A stretch of 64,000 nucleotides of DNA from Xanthomonas bonasiae (GCF_017163705.1 NZ_JAFIWB010000002.1:310001-374000); one strand, 5' to 3'. Counted from the first letter of the stretch, positions 9,978-18,299 are shown. Program-made: numbers and translations. The notes: a model not told the origin generated them from the letters alone.

Positions 9978-11966
9978 ATGACGTATTTCGTTACGGGCGC
10001 CACCGGTTTCATCGGCCGTTATCTGATGGCCAACCTGATGCGGCGCAAAGGCCTCATCCACGTCCTGGTCCGCAAGGAGTCGCAACGCAAGTTCGATGCG
10101 CTGGTGCGCGAGCAGGGCTGGGACGCCAAGCGCCTGGTCGTGCTGCACGGCGATGTCGGTGCCGACTGTTGCGGCCTGGACGAGGCGCAACGCAAGACGC
10201 TGCACGGCAAGGTCAAGCACTTCTTCCATCTGGCCGCGCTGTACGACCTCACCGCCAAGGCCGAGGCGCAGCGCGTGGCCAATCTCGACGGCACCCGCAA
10301 CGCGCTGGAACTGGCGGCGCAGATCGGCGCCGGCGTCTTCCACCACACCAGTTCGATCGCGGTGGCCGGGCTGTACCCGGGCATCTTCCGCGAAGACATG
10401 TTCGAAGAGGCCGAAGGCCTGGACGATCCCTACCTGCGCACCAAGCACGACGCCGAGGCGCTGGTGCGCGCGGAAACCCGGATCAAGTGGCGGATCTACC
10501 GCCCCGGCATGGTGGTCGGCGATTCGCGCACGGGCGCGATCGACAAGATCGACGGGCCGTACTACTTCTTCCCGCTGATCAAGAAGCTGCGCCAGCTGCT
10601 GCCGCCGTGGGCGCCGATGCTGGGCATCGAGGGCGGGCGCATCAACCTGGTGCCGGTGGATTTCGTCGCCGATGCGATGGACCACATCGCGCACAAGCCC
10701 AAGCTCGACGGCCACACCTTCCATCTCACCGATCCGGAGCCGCTGCGCGTGGGCGAGGTGCTCAACGTGTTCTGCCGCGCCGGCCATGCGCCGGAAATGA
10801 CCTTGCGGGTGGATGCGCGGATGTTCGCGTTCGTGCCGGCGGGGATCCGTGCCGCGGTCGGCGGGCTGCCGCCGATCCGCCGCTTCACCGGCATGCTGCT
10901 GCGCGATTTCCGCATCCCGCGCGAGGTGCTGAAGTTCATCACCTATCCCACGCGCTTCGACAGCCGCGAGACCGAGCGCGCGCTGAAGGGCAGCGGCATC
11001 GCCGTGCCGCGGCTGGAAGACTATGCCTGGCGCCTGTGGGACCACTGGGAACGGCACCTGGATCCGGACCTGTTCGTGGACCGCACGCTGAAGGGCAAGG
11101 TACGCGGCAAGGTGGTGCTGATCACCGGCGGTTCCTCCGGCATCGGCCTGGCCACCGCGCAGCGCGTCGCCGAGGCCGGCGCCACCACGATCATCGTCGC
11201 CCGCGGCGAGCAGGAACTGTTCGCCGCACGCGATGCGATGAACGCCAAGGGCGGCAAGGTGTTCGCCTACACCGCCGACCTGTCCGACCTGGCCGGCTGC
11301 GATGCGCTGCTCAAGACGGTGCTCGAAGCGCACGGCCACGTCGACGTGCTGATCAACAATGCAGGCCGCTCGATCCGCCGCTCGATCGAACTCAGCTACG
11401 ACCGCTTCCACGATTTCGAACGCACCATGCAGCTGAACTACTTCGGCAGCCTGCGCCTGATCATGGGCGTGCTGCCGGGCATGACCGGGCGGCGCAAGGG
11501 CCACATCATCAACGTCAGCTCGATCGGCGTGCTGGCCAATTCGCCGCGTTTCTCCGCCTACGTGGCCTCCAAGGCGGCGCTGGACGCGTGGAGCCGCTGC
11601 GCGCAGGGCGAGCTGTCCGGCAAGGGCATCAGCTTCACCACGGTCAACATGCCGCTGGTGAAGACGCCGATGATCGCGCCGACCAAGATGTACGACAGCG
11701 TGCCGACGCTGAGCGTGGAGGAAGCCGCCGATCTGATGGTCAAGGCGATCATCGAGCGCCCGAGCCGGGTGGCGACGCGGCTGGGCATCTTCGCCGCGCT
11801 GGTCAACGCGGTGGCGCCGAAGGCCTACGAGGTGGTGATGAACACCGCCTTCGAACTGTTCCCGGATTCGGCCGCGGCCAAGGGCGACCGCAAGGCGCTA
11901 CGCGAGGCCAAGCCCAGCCAGGAGCAGATCGCGTTCGCGGCGCTGATGCGGGGCGTGCATTGGTGA
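9978..11966 (+). CDS. Two-domain SDR fusion, probable fatty acyl-CoA/ACP reductase
   Basis: A 662-residue fusion of two Rossmann enzymes. The N-terminal half is an extended, thioester-reductase-like SDR with TGATGFIG at 6-13 and a Y152-x3-K156 pair. The C-terminal half is a classical SDR with TGGSSGIG at 383-390, NNAG at 460-463, Ser514/515 and Y528-x3-K532. This order and length match the alcohol-forming fatty acyl reductases of Marinobacter (about 660 residues, C-terminal half like Acinetobacter Acr1) and the mycobacterial AcrA1 type. It would reduce long-chain acyl thioesters to aldehyde and then alcohol with NADPH. Activity here is inferred from architecture. It is monocistronic, and its stop codon abuts a repeat element. 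Confidence 0.8.
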   Translation: MTYFVTGATGFIGRYLMANLMRRKGLIHVLVRKESQRKFDALVREQGWDAKRLVVLHGDVGADCCGLDEAQRKTLHGKVKHFFHLAALYDLTAKAEAQRVANLDGTRNALELAAQIGAGVFHHTSSIAVAGLYPGIFREDMFEEAEGLDDPYLRTKHDAEALVRAETRIKWRIYRPGMVVGDSRTGAIDKIDGPYYFFPLIKKLRQLLPPWAPMLGIEGGRINLVPVDFVADAMDHIAHKPKLDGHTFHLTDPEPLRVGEVLNVFCRAGHAPEMTLRVDARMFAFVPAGIRAAVGGLPPIRRFTGMLLRDFRIPREVLKFITYPTRFDSRETERALKGSGIAVPRLEDYAWRLWDHWERHLDPDLFVDRTLKGKVRGKVVLITGGSSGIGLATAQRVAEAGATTIIVARGEQELFAARDAMNAKGGKVFAYTADLSDLAGCDALLKTVLEAHGHVDVLINNAGRSIRRSIELSYDRFHDFERTMQLNYFGSLRLIMGVLPGMTGRRKGHIINVSSIGVLANSPRFSAYVASKAALDAWSRCAQGELSGKGISFTTVNMPLVKTPMIAPTKMYDSVPTLSVEEAADLMVKAIIERPSRVATRLGIFAALVNAVAPKAYEVVMNTAFELFPDSAAAKGDRKALREAKPSQEQIAFAALMRGVHW

Positions 11967-12201
11967 TGAGCCGGGATTGGGGATTTGGGATTGGGGATTC
12001 GCGAGAGCGTTAGCACCTGCGAGTCCATCGTCCCGCTGCTGCATCCGGCGCGGCAAAAAGCGCTTTTACCAATGAGCCGGGATTTGGGATTGGGGATTCG
12101 CAAGAGCGTTAGCATCTGCAAGTTCATCGTCCCGCTGTTGCATCCGGCGCGGCAAAGCCGCTTTTACCAATCCCGAATCCCGACTCCCCAATCCCGGCTC
12201 A
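11964..12201. repeat. Tandem ~106-bp duplication flanked by inverted GGGATTGGGGATT-type arms
   Basis: The first unit runs from 11966 to 12071, and a second, slightly shortened and diverged unit runs from 12072 to about 12170. Each begins ATGAGCCGGGATT. A 17-bp arm at 11967-11983 is repeated perfectly inverted at 12185-12201. The left end directly follows the SDR stop codon (TGA-TGAGCC). The right end supplies the stop codon of the convergent Mrr-like gene. A related copy lies at 18264-18299. The element carries no gene. Confidence 0.85.
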
Positions 12202-13203
12202 AAACGTCCTACATTGCCGCCAGCGCACCGGCTCGTCGCGGTCCGGGCGTGGATTGAGCTGGATGCGCACGGTGCGCAGCGAGGGGTAGCGTTCCACTTC
12301 CTTGCAGATCCGCGGCCACACCTGCGCGTCGTCGTCGCTGCGGTCGATCACCAGCGTCATCTGGGTCTGCCAGATGCCGCGGATCACGCCGGGCGTGCTG
12401 GCCAGGGCCTTGGAGACCGAATGGCGATACTCGGCCTCGGTGGCCGGGTCGGGGTCTGCGCTTGCCGGCGGTGCTTCGGTGACGGATGCGGCAGCGGCCG
12501 CTGCCGCAGGCGCGGCCACCGGCGTGGTGCCTGGTGCCGGCGGCGCTGCCGGCGTGGGCGCGGCGGGCGCGTGGGGCGCGGCCACGGACGTGGCATCGGC
12601 GCTGCGCTGCTGCAGCGCCAGCCCGCCCAGTCCCACCAGCAGGCCCAGGGTCAACGCGGCCAGTGCGGCGATCGCGGTATGCCGCTGCGCACGCCGGCGA
12701 CTGGCGCCGATCACCCCGTCCTCCAGTTCGCTGGGCAGGTAGCGCTTGAGCATCGGCCAGATGCGGCGGCCGTCGAGGATCTCCACCGACTGCTTGTCGG
12801 CCGCGGCGATGCCGTCGCGCTGCACCTTGCCCTCGGTGACCAGGATGCCGCCCTGCGCGCCCATCAGCCGTGCCGCGGCTCCCAGTTCGTTGACCGCGGC
12901 CGAGCCGATCCGGTAGGCGCGGCCGTGCTTGCACGACAGCAGCCAGCGCGCATCGCCGCGGGTCATCACGAAATCGCTCTGCGGTTCCTGGGAAACGTCC
13001 TCGTCGGCCACCGCGTCGTGCAGGTCGCGCTGCTCGCGCATCGCGCGCCGCACCATGCGCGAGAAATCGCGCCAGTGCAGTCCGGCCAGCGCATGCAGCC
13101 CGGCGGTGGTCTCGTTCTCGCGGCGCCGGACCACCCACAGGTAGAGCGTGGCAGCGAGCCATGCTCCCACTGCCAAGACCGTTGCCACTATCCAGGAAAA
13201 CAT
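12199..13203 (-). CDS. Membrane-anchored Mrr-like (restriction endonuclease-fold) protein
   Basis: This 334-residue protein has an N-terminal membrane segment (about 4-25), then an Mrr_cat-like domain (about 40-150). A second membrane helix (about 176-197) follows, then a long Ala/Pro-rich linker and a C-terminal domain of about 80 residues. In the nuclease-like part, D77 and S90-C91-K92 line up with the Asp...(Glu/Gln)-x-Lys catalytic pattern, and ILVTEGKVQRDG fits the following strand. The usual Glu/Gln is Ser, so the domain may be inactive or divergent. I see no methylase partner. Its stop codon lies within a repeat arm. Function unknown. Confidence 0.7.
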   Translation of the reverse strand: MFSWIVATVLAVGAWLAATLYLWVVRRRENETTAGLHALAGLHWRDFSRMVRRAMREQRDLHDAVADEDVSQEPQSDFVMTRGDARWLLSCKHGRAYRIGSAAVNELGAAARLMGAQGGILVTEGKVQRDGIAAADKQSVEILDGRRIWPMLKRYLPSELEDGVIGASRRRAQRHTAIAALAALTLGLLVGLGGLALQQRSADATSVAAPHAPAAPTPAAPPAPGTTPVAAPAAAAAAASVTEAPPASADPDPATEAEYRHSVSKALASTPGVIRGIWQTQMTLVIDRSDDDAQVWPRICKEVERYPSLRTVRIQLNPRPDRDEPVRWRQCRTF

Positions 13204-13298
13204 GCTCGCACCCGCGTAACGCTATTCGATGACGCCAGTCTATCGCCAGCGTGTCACAGCGCCGGCAAGGCGACAGCGGGGAACGGCGGACAGGAGAA

Positions 13299-13361
13299 GA
13301 CCCGCCAGTCCGAAGCCGAGAGGGGAGGGGAGCAAACGGTCTTCAGATGGACTGGCGGGTC
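13299..13361. repeat. Long-range hairpin downstream of the phasin gene
   Basis: Perfect 13-bp inverted arms (13299-13311 and 13349-13361, sequence GACCCGCCAGTCC and its complement) are separated by 37 bases. The pair lies between the minus-strand phasin gene and the minus-strand Mrr-like gene. Read on the minus strand, the second arm is followed by TTCTCC. It may terminate the phasin transcript, or it may be a degenerate repeat. Confidence 0.45.
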
Positions 13362-13404
13362 CGTCCCGATTGTCGGAAAAAATCTGCTGCTTTGCAACAA
13401 AACC

Positions 13405-14040
13405 TTATTCAGCCGCTGCCGACGCCGCTGCGCGCTTGCGGCTGGCGCGTTTCGGCGCGGGCGCGGCGCTGGCCACGACCGGACCGGCACGGCGTCGCGC
13501 CGGCGCTGCCTGCTTGGCCGGGCGGGGTTTGGGCGCGGCGGTCTTTGCCGCCTTCTTGGCTGCCGGCGCCTTGGCCGGCGCCTGGCGTGCGCGACGGCCG
13601 CTGCCGAGGTTGCGCAGTTCGGCATTCAAAGCGTCTACGCGGTCGACCAGCGTGCCGAGGTCTTCGCGGCTGGGCACTTCCAGCCTGCGCAACGCGCGCT
13701 GCACCCGGTCCTCGAACACCTTCTCCAATCGGTCCCAGGTGTCGGCGGCGCGTTCGCGCGCCTGGCCGACCCGGTTCTCCACCACGTCGCGCACCGCATC
13801 GACGCCGCCGCCGGCCAGCTTGCGCGTGCTCTGCTCCAGGGTCAGGCCTTCCTTCACCAGGGTTTCGAACAGCTTGCCGCCTTCGGCCTGGGCACGGCCG
13901 AACGCGCCGACCCCGGCCAGCCACACCTGCTGCGCGGATTCGCCCAGACGCTTGGACAGCTTTTCCGCCTGCGCCTGCAGGCCCTCGTCGGCAGCGGCGG
14001 CAGACTTCTTCTTGCGTGCGGATTTCTTCAGGGTGGCCAT
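13405..14040 (-). CDS. Phasin-family PHA granule-associated protein
   Basis: A 211-residue protein. Residues 15-135 form the amphipathic helical phasin domain, with heptad-like stretches such as QVWLAGVGAFGRAQAEGGKLFETLVKEG in broken form. From about 145 onward it is a Lys/Ala/Pro/Arg tail like that of PhaF and other histone-like phasins, which can bind DNA. It would coat polyhydroxyalkanoate granules and perhaps tether them to the nucleoid. The frame is open far upstream through the antisense of the next gene; the ATG at 14040 fits the family start (MATLKKSARKK). A patatin gene on the same strand lies 83 bases upstream. Confidence 0.82.
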   Translation of the reverse strand: MATLKKSARKKKSAAAADEGLQAQAEKLSKRLGESAQQVWLAGVGAFGRAQAEGGKLFETLVKEGLTLEQSTRKLAGGGVDAVRDVVENRVGQARERAADTWDRLEKVFEDRVQRALRRLEVPSREDLGTLVDRVDALNAELRNLGSGRRARQAPAKAPAAKKAAKTAAPKPRPAKQAAPARRRAGPVVASAAPAPKRASRKRAAASAAAE

Positions 14041-14123
14041 GACGGTGCGGTTCCTTCGGCGGTTGGGTGGCTGGATTCGAGACTCACGGCGTTGGTTAGA
14101 GTAATCACACCAGCGCCGGCGCC

Positions 14124-15398
14124 TCAGTCGGCGGAAAGCGGCGGCGCGCGCCGCGTGCGGCGGGTGGCGCGGCGCCGGGCGATCACCTGGTCGACGTCGT
14201 CGAGCGCGCGGCGCAGGCGCGCGGTGGCTTCGGTGGTGCGCCCTTGCTGCACGTCCACGCCGTCGATGAAGGTGCGTTGGCGATCGTTGAGGATGTCGTG
14301 GCGCAGCGCGATGCCGTGCGCGGCCAGCATCGGCTCCAGCACGTCGGCGTTGCGGCGCAGGTCGGCCAGCGTGTTGCGATAGGCCAGCTGGCAGACGCGG
14401 TGGCGCGCGGCATAGCTGAACAGATTGGTGAAGAACAGTTCGCTGTTGTCGGCGTTGGGTTCGAACACCAGCTGGTCCACGCGCGGATATTGCCGCGCGT
14501 ACTTCTCCAGCCCGACCTGCATGCGCGACTGCAGCAGGGTGCGGAAGGTCTGCGACAGCACCGCCGGCAGGCCGCCGTTGAGCAGCCGCGCGTGGTCGAT
14601 CTGGCCGTTGCGGCGCGGCGCGTGGGTGGCGTCGTAGGGCACCAGCGGGTTGATCCCGATCATCAGGTCGATGCCGCGCTCCAGCAGGGTGGAGGCATGC
14701 ATCGTGCGCCGCAGCGCGCCGTCGACGTAGTGGTGGCCGCCGATCTCCACCGGCGGGTACAGCCCCGGCAGCGCGGCGCTGGCCTGCACCGCCAGCGAGA
14801 TCGGCACCTGGTCCAGGCCCGGTTCGCCGAAGCGCACGGTGCGGCCGCTGTCCAGGTCCACCGCGACCACGAACAGGTCGGTGTCCAGCGCGCGGAAATC
14901 GTTGCTGCGGCCGCGGCGGCTGAACACGTCCTGCATGAAGCGCTCGACCCCGGCGTTGTCGAACAGCCCGCTGGGCACCAGTCCGCCGAAGCGGGTGATC
15001 AGGTCCGACCAGCGGGTCTTGCGCGGCTCGGTCAGCAGGTCGTGCCACCAGCCGTAGGCGAGCTTGGGCAGGGTTGCGGCGCGGCGCAGGTATTCATAGA
15101 CGTTGGGGCGCAGGAAATCCTCGGGCCGGAAGTGCGCATCGTCGCTGTTGCCGGTGACGAAGATCCGGCAGATCTCGGCGCTGCTGATGCGATTGGCCAG
15201 GCCGGCGGTCAGGAACGCGCCGGAACTGACGCCGACGTAGCAATCCAGCCGGGTCAGGTCGAGTCCGTCAAGGGCCTCGTCCAGCGCGCGCAGCGCGCCG
15301 AGTCCGTACATGCCGCCGATCGGGCCGCCGCCGGCGATGGCCAGGCCGATACGGCCGTGAGAACGGGGGCGTGGCGAGGCGCTGTGGAGGGAAAGCAT
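14124..15398 (-). CDS. Patatin-like phospholipase family protein
   Basis: A lipid acyl hydrolase of the patatin family with a Ser-Asp dyad. The oxyanion loop is GGGPIGGMYG, the nucleophile elbow is GVSSGA (GxSxG) and the partner aspartate is in HYVDGALRR. It has about 424 residues from the ATG at 15398. Upstream in-frame starts at 15443 (ATG) and 15458 (GTG) are also possible, and none has a clear ribosome site. Placed directly before a phasin gene and near another PHA-system gene, it may act on PHA granules or membrane lipid. No signal peptide is obvious, so it is probably cytoplasmic. Confidence 0.83.
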   Translation of the reverse strand: MLSLHSASPRPRSHGRIGLAIAGGGPIGGMYGLGALRALDEALDGLDLTRLDCYVGVSSGAFLTAGLANRISSAEICRIFVTGNSDDAHFRPEDFLRPNVYEYLRRAATLPKLAYGWWHDLLTEPRKTRWSDLITRFGGLVPSGLFDNAGVERFMQDVFSRRGRSNDFRALDTDLFVVAVDLDSGRTVRFGEPGLDQVPISLAVQASAALPGLYPPVEIGGHHYVDGALRRTMHASTLLERGIDLMIGINPLVPYDATHAPRRNGQIDHARLLNGGLPAVLSQTFRTLLQSRMQVGLEKYARQYPRVDQLVFEPNADNSELFFTNLFSYAARHRVCQLAYRNTLADLRRNADVLEPMLAAHGIALRHDILNDRQRTFIDGVDVQQGRTTEATARLRRALDDVDQVIARRRATRRTRRAPPLSAD

Positions 15399-15485
15399 GC
15401 GCGGTCCGCGAAGGGCGTTGGCCGGAGTGTAGCCGAGCGGCATGATGCTTGCGGTCACGCGCGGCGACCAGCATCATCGGCGCCC

Positions 15486-16205
15486 ATGGCGCGCAGCAAT
15501 CCCGTCCTGGAACGACTCGGCCGCCGTCTGGCGTGGCATCAGGCCGTGCACGATCCGGCGCACGAGCCGCGCAATGCGCTGCGCTGGCTGCAGGAACTGC
15601 GGCGCTGGCAGACGCAACGGCTGGAGCGCAGCTTCGAACACTTCCTGGAGGACCCGCAGCGGCGCCCGGCGGCGATGTTCTTCCTGACCGACGTCTATGG
15701 CGACCGCGATTTCAGCCGGCGCGATGCCGACATCGTCAAGGTGCTGCCGATGATGCAGCGGCTGATGCCGGCCACGCTGCTGGACACGGTCGCCGACGGC
15801 ATCGAGCTGGGCGTGCTGACCCACGCGCTGGACCTGCGCATGGCCGAAGCGCTGCAGGCGCTGGCGCCGCGCCGCAAGCGCCTGGACGACGAACTGTACG
15901 CCGAGGCTTACCGGCACACCGGCCTGCGCCGCCTGCGCCTGCATCAGATCGACCTGATCGCCAGCGTCGGCCTGGGCCTGGCCACCGCGGTGCACACCCC
16001 GGGCGTGCGCATGCTGCTGCGCTTCGCGCGCGGCCCGGCCAAGGCGGCGGGGCTGTCGGAGCTGCAGGGGTTCCTGGAACGCGGTTTCGACGCGTTCTCC
16101 AAGCTCGGCGATGCCGAAGGCTTCATCGGCGACATCGAAACCACGGAGCGCGAAGTCTCGCGGCGCCTGTTCGCCGGGCACCCGCAGCCGTTCGCGTTCG
16201 ACTGA
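15486..16205 (+). CDS. FFLEELY-motif family protein, function unknown
   Basis: A 239-residue, largely helical, soluble-looking protein without a signal peptide. The central segment, reading MFFLTDVYGDRDFSRRDADI, corresponds to the FFLEELY/YGPRDFS landmark of this proteobacterial family, with FFLTDVY here. The family has no established function that I know of. The gene is divergent from the patatin gene across a short gap of 27-87 bases depending on the patatin start, so the two probably share a control region. The ATG at 15486 is the only plausible start close to the conserved N-terminus. Confidence 0.75.
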   Translation: MARSNPVLERLGRRLAWHQAVHDPAHEPRNALRWLQELRRWQTQRLERSFEHFLEDPQRRPAAMFFLTDVYGDRDFSRRDADIVKVLPMMQRLMPATLLDTVADGIELGVLTHALDLRMAEALQALAPRRKRLDDELYAEAYRHTGLRRLRLHQIDLIASVGLGLATAVHTPGVRMLLRFARGPAKAAGLSELQGFLERGFDAFSKLGDAEGFIGDIETTEREVSRRLFAGHPQPFAFD

Positions 16206-16210
16206 GCGGG

Positions 16211-16391
16211 CCGGACCCTCACCCCAACCCCTCTCCCGGTGGGAGAGGGGCTAGCCTGTCCCTTCTCCCATCGGGAGAAGGTGGCCCGCAGGGCCGGATG
16301 AGGGTAAGGGCGAAGCCTCGCGCGCCCAAACACAGCGAGCCGCTTCGCACCGGACCCTCACCCCACAACCCCGCTCCCGACGGGAGAAGGG
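16211..16391. repeat. CCCTCACCCC-type dispersed repeat, one full and one partial copy
   Basis: The segment 16211-16307 reads as a mosaic of short palindromes (CTCTCCCGGTGGGAGAG and CTTCTCCCATCGGGAGAAG) ending in GGATGAGGGT. From 16351 the opening GGACCCTCACCCC returns, with another CCCGACGGGAGAAGGG hairpin. It fills the space between the convergent FFLEELY and PHA-system genes. Such elements are frequent between genes in xanthomonads. It may act as a bidirectional transcription barrier, but there is no long T-run. Confidence 0.65.
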
Positions 16392-16400
16392 CTTTGCCGC

Positions 16401-16676
16401 TCAGCCCAGCTTTTCCGCCAGCACGCGGCGGATCTCGCTTTCCACCGTGCCTTTCAGCGCCGACAGCAGGAAGCCCAGTTCGGCGGTGACGTGCACCTGC
16501 TTGGGCAGCAGTTCGATGCGCCCGTCCACGCCGGAGCGCGAGAACAGCAGCGCATCGCCGTCCCAGCGCGATTCCAGGTCGAAACGTTCGGACAGCTTCT
16601 TGGCGGCGTCTTCGATCGCCTTGCGCGCCTGTGCGGGGGTCTTGCCGTGGTCGTGGCGGATGTCGATGCTGGACAT
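16401..16676 (-). CDS. Polyhydroxyalkanoic acid system family protein
   Basis: A 91-residue protein matching the small PHA-system family (PF09650/TIGR02610 type). It opens with MSSIDIRHDHGKTPAQARKA, has a central RWDGDALLFSRSGVDGRIEL strand region and a GFLLSALKGTVESEIRR helix. These genes are usually found beside phasins and PHA synthase genes; their molecular role is unproven. The ATG at 16676 is chosen over an upstream in-frame start because an AGGAG ribosome site precedes it. Together with the phasin and patatin genes it marks a PHA-related neighbourhood, though no phaC is in the window. Confidence 0.82.
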   Translation of the reverse strand: MSSIDIRHDHGKTPAQARKAIEDAAKKLSERFDLESRWDGDALLFSRSGVDGRIELLPKQVHVTAELGFLLSALKGTVESEIRRVLAEKLG

Positions 16677-16795
16677 GCTGGCTCCTGTGCGGGCATGCGG
16701 CCCGCGGAAAAGATCAGGCATTGTGCGTATGCGCGGAGTGTTGTCCAGGTGCGGCGCGCTTCTTCAAGCGCGGGCAACCTGCTAGGCTCCCCGCC

Positions 16796-17593
16796 GTGCC
16801 CGACCTGCAAGTCCATTTCAGCAACCGCCAGCAACCCGACCGGCCCTTGCGCGCGGGCGTGCACCGCATCGTGCGGCAGGCGTCCGGGCATGTGCGCGTG
16901 GTCGACGACACCCAGGGCGCGCTGCTGCTGGCGCAGTTCTGCCTGGACCGGCGCGGGCTGTGGCTGCAGGTGGCCAACGGCGTCCGCGGCATCCACGTGA
17001 ACGGGCGTCCGGTGCGGCGCATGGCGTTGCTGCGCGCCGGCGATGCGGTCTATGCCGATGGCGTGGAAATGGTGGTCCGGGGCGTGTGCGAGCCGCTGCA
17101 GCGCCTGCCCGATGTGGCGGAAGGCGAGGGCGACGATCCGCGGCTGGTGTTGCGCGGGGTCGGCGGCCAGCATCATGGCCGCAGCTATACCCTCGACCGG
17201 GTGCGCAGCATCGGCCGCCTCCGCGACTGCGATATCTGCATCGACGATCCCGCTTTCGCCGAACGCCACGCGCGCCTGGAGCGCCATGGCGAACGCGTGC
17301 TGCTGCGCGGGCTCGGCGATGCGCAGACCCAGGTCAACGGCAATGCGGTACGCGATTGCTGGCTGCAGCCTGGCGACCAACTGGTGTTCGACACGCAGCA
17401 CCGCTTCGTGCTGGAAGTGCCGCAGGCGGCGGCCGGCGAGCCGCTGAAGCACGATCCGGCCAGCGTCCCGCTGGCCGCCGCAGCGGAGCCCGCACCGCGC
17501 CCGGCCACCGCGCTGCGCTGGCCGTGGCTGCTGCTCAGCGCCTTGCTGCTGGCGGCCGCGCTCAGCGGGCTGTTGTGGTTCGGCGCGCGCTGA
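16796..17593 (+). CDS. FHA-domain membrane protein
   Basis: A 265-residue protein. Residues about 115-205 form an FHA phosphothreonine-recognition domain: GRLRDCDICIDDP, ERHARLE and a TQVNGNAV loop place the conserved Gly/Arg, His and Asn. The N-terminal 100 residues (including GVRGIHVNGRPVRRM and LLRAGDAVYADG) look like a second, degenerate FHA-like fold. A Pro/Ala linker is followed by one membrane helix at about 240-262. The start is GTG at 16796. The 3' end overlaps the convergent msrQ gene by 32 bases. No kinase, phosphatase or secretion gene is adjacent, so the partner is unknown. Confidence 0.75.
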   Translation: MPDLQVHFSNRQQPDRPLRAGVHRIVRQASGHVRVVDDTQGALLLAQFCLDRRGLWLQVANGVRGIHVNGRPVRRMALLRAGDAVYADGVEMVVRGVCEPLQRLPDVAEGEGDDPRLVLRGVGGQHHGRSYTLDRVRSIGRLRDCDICIDDPAFAERHARLERHGERVLLRGLGDAQTQVNGNAVRDCWLQPGDQLVFDTQHRFVLEVPQAAAGEPLKHDPASVPLAAAAEPAPRPATALRWPWLLLSALLLAAALSGLLWFGAR

Positions 17594-18191
17594 GCGCCCG
17601 CCAGCCGCGCCAGCCCAGCAGCAACGCCAGGATCGCCGCGTACAGCAGCGGTTCGCGGATGTCCGATTTCACCAGCCACCAGAAATGCAGCACCGCCAGC
17701 ACGCCGATCGCGTAGATCGCCTTGTGCAGCTTGCCCCAGTTGCGCTTGAGCCTGCGCATCCAGCCCTGGGTGGAGGTGATCGCCAGCGGGATCAGCAGCA
17801 GCCAGGCGAGGAAGCCGACGGTGATATAGGGGCGCTTGACGATCTCCTCGAAGATCTGCGCCCAGTACCCGCGCAGGTCCAGGCCCAGATACACGCCCAG
17901 GTGCACGCAGGCGTAGAAGAACGCATATAGCCCGAGCATGCGCCGGAAGCGCAGCAGTACCGATTGCCCGCTCAGCTGCCGCAGCGGCGTGATCGCCAGG
18001 GTCAGCAGCAGCAGGCGCAGTGCCCACAGCCCGGTGCGGTGCTCGATCTCGGCGACCGGATCGGCGCCGAGCGCATCGCTGCCGCTCTGCCACACCTGCC
18101 AGAACTGCCAGCCCAGATAGGCCAGCGGCGCCAGCGCGAGCGCATGCACCAGCGTCTTGGCCGCGATCAACGAAGCGGATGTCTTAGCCAT
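17562..18191 (-). CDS. msrQ: Heme-binding membrane subunit of the MsrPQ methionine sulfoxide reductase
   Basis: A 209-residue inner-membrane b-type cytochrome of the ferric-reductase-like family (YedZ), with about six hydrophobic segments and conserved histidines (for example in ACVHLGVYLGLD, RNWGKLHKAIY and VLHFWWLV). It passes electrons from the quinone pool or other donors to periplasmic MsrP. It follows msrP on the same strand with a 105-base gap holding a dispersed repeat. Its 3' end overlaps the FHA gene tail to tail. The length is normal for the family. Confidence 0.92.
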   Translation of the reverse strand: MAKTSASLIAAKTLVHALALAPLAYLGWQFWQVWQSGSDALGADPVAEIEHRTGLWALRLLLLTLAITPLRQLSGQSVLLRFRRMLGLYAFFYACVHLGVYLGLDLRGYWAQIFEEIVKRPYITVGFLAWLLLIPLAITSTQGWMRRLKRNWGKLHKAIYAIGVLAVLHFWWLVKSDIREPLLYAAILALLLGWRGWRALSARRTTTAR

Positions 18192-18263
18192 GCGGTCTCA
18201 GTACGTCGGCGGCGGCTAGGCAGATCGGACGCGAGTTCGATGGCCGCACAGCAGCCACGCGTT

Positions 18264-18299
18264 CCCAATCCCGAATCCCGAATCCCCAATCCCGGCTCA
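18264..18299. repeat. GGGATTGGGGATT-type repeat supplying the msrP stop codon
   Basis: On the minus strand this starts TGAGCCGGGATTGGGGATTC and continues with further GGGATT units. The first three bases are the msrP stop codon. It matches the arms of the element at 11964-12201. It separates msrP from msrQ within the presumed operon. Confidence 0.8.

Noticed and set aside
12199-13203. Restriction-modification system
   Set aside because: There is a single Mrr-like gene with membrane helices and an altered catalytic motif. No methyltransferase or specificity gene is adjacent.
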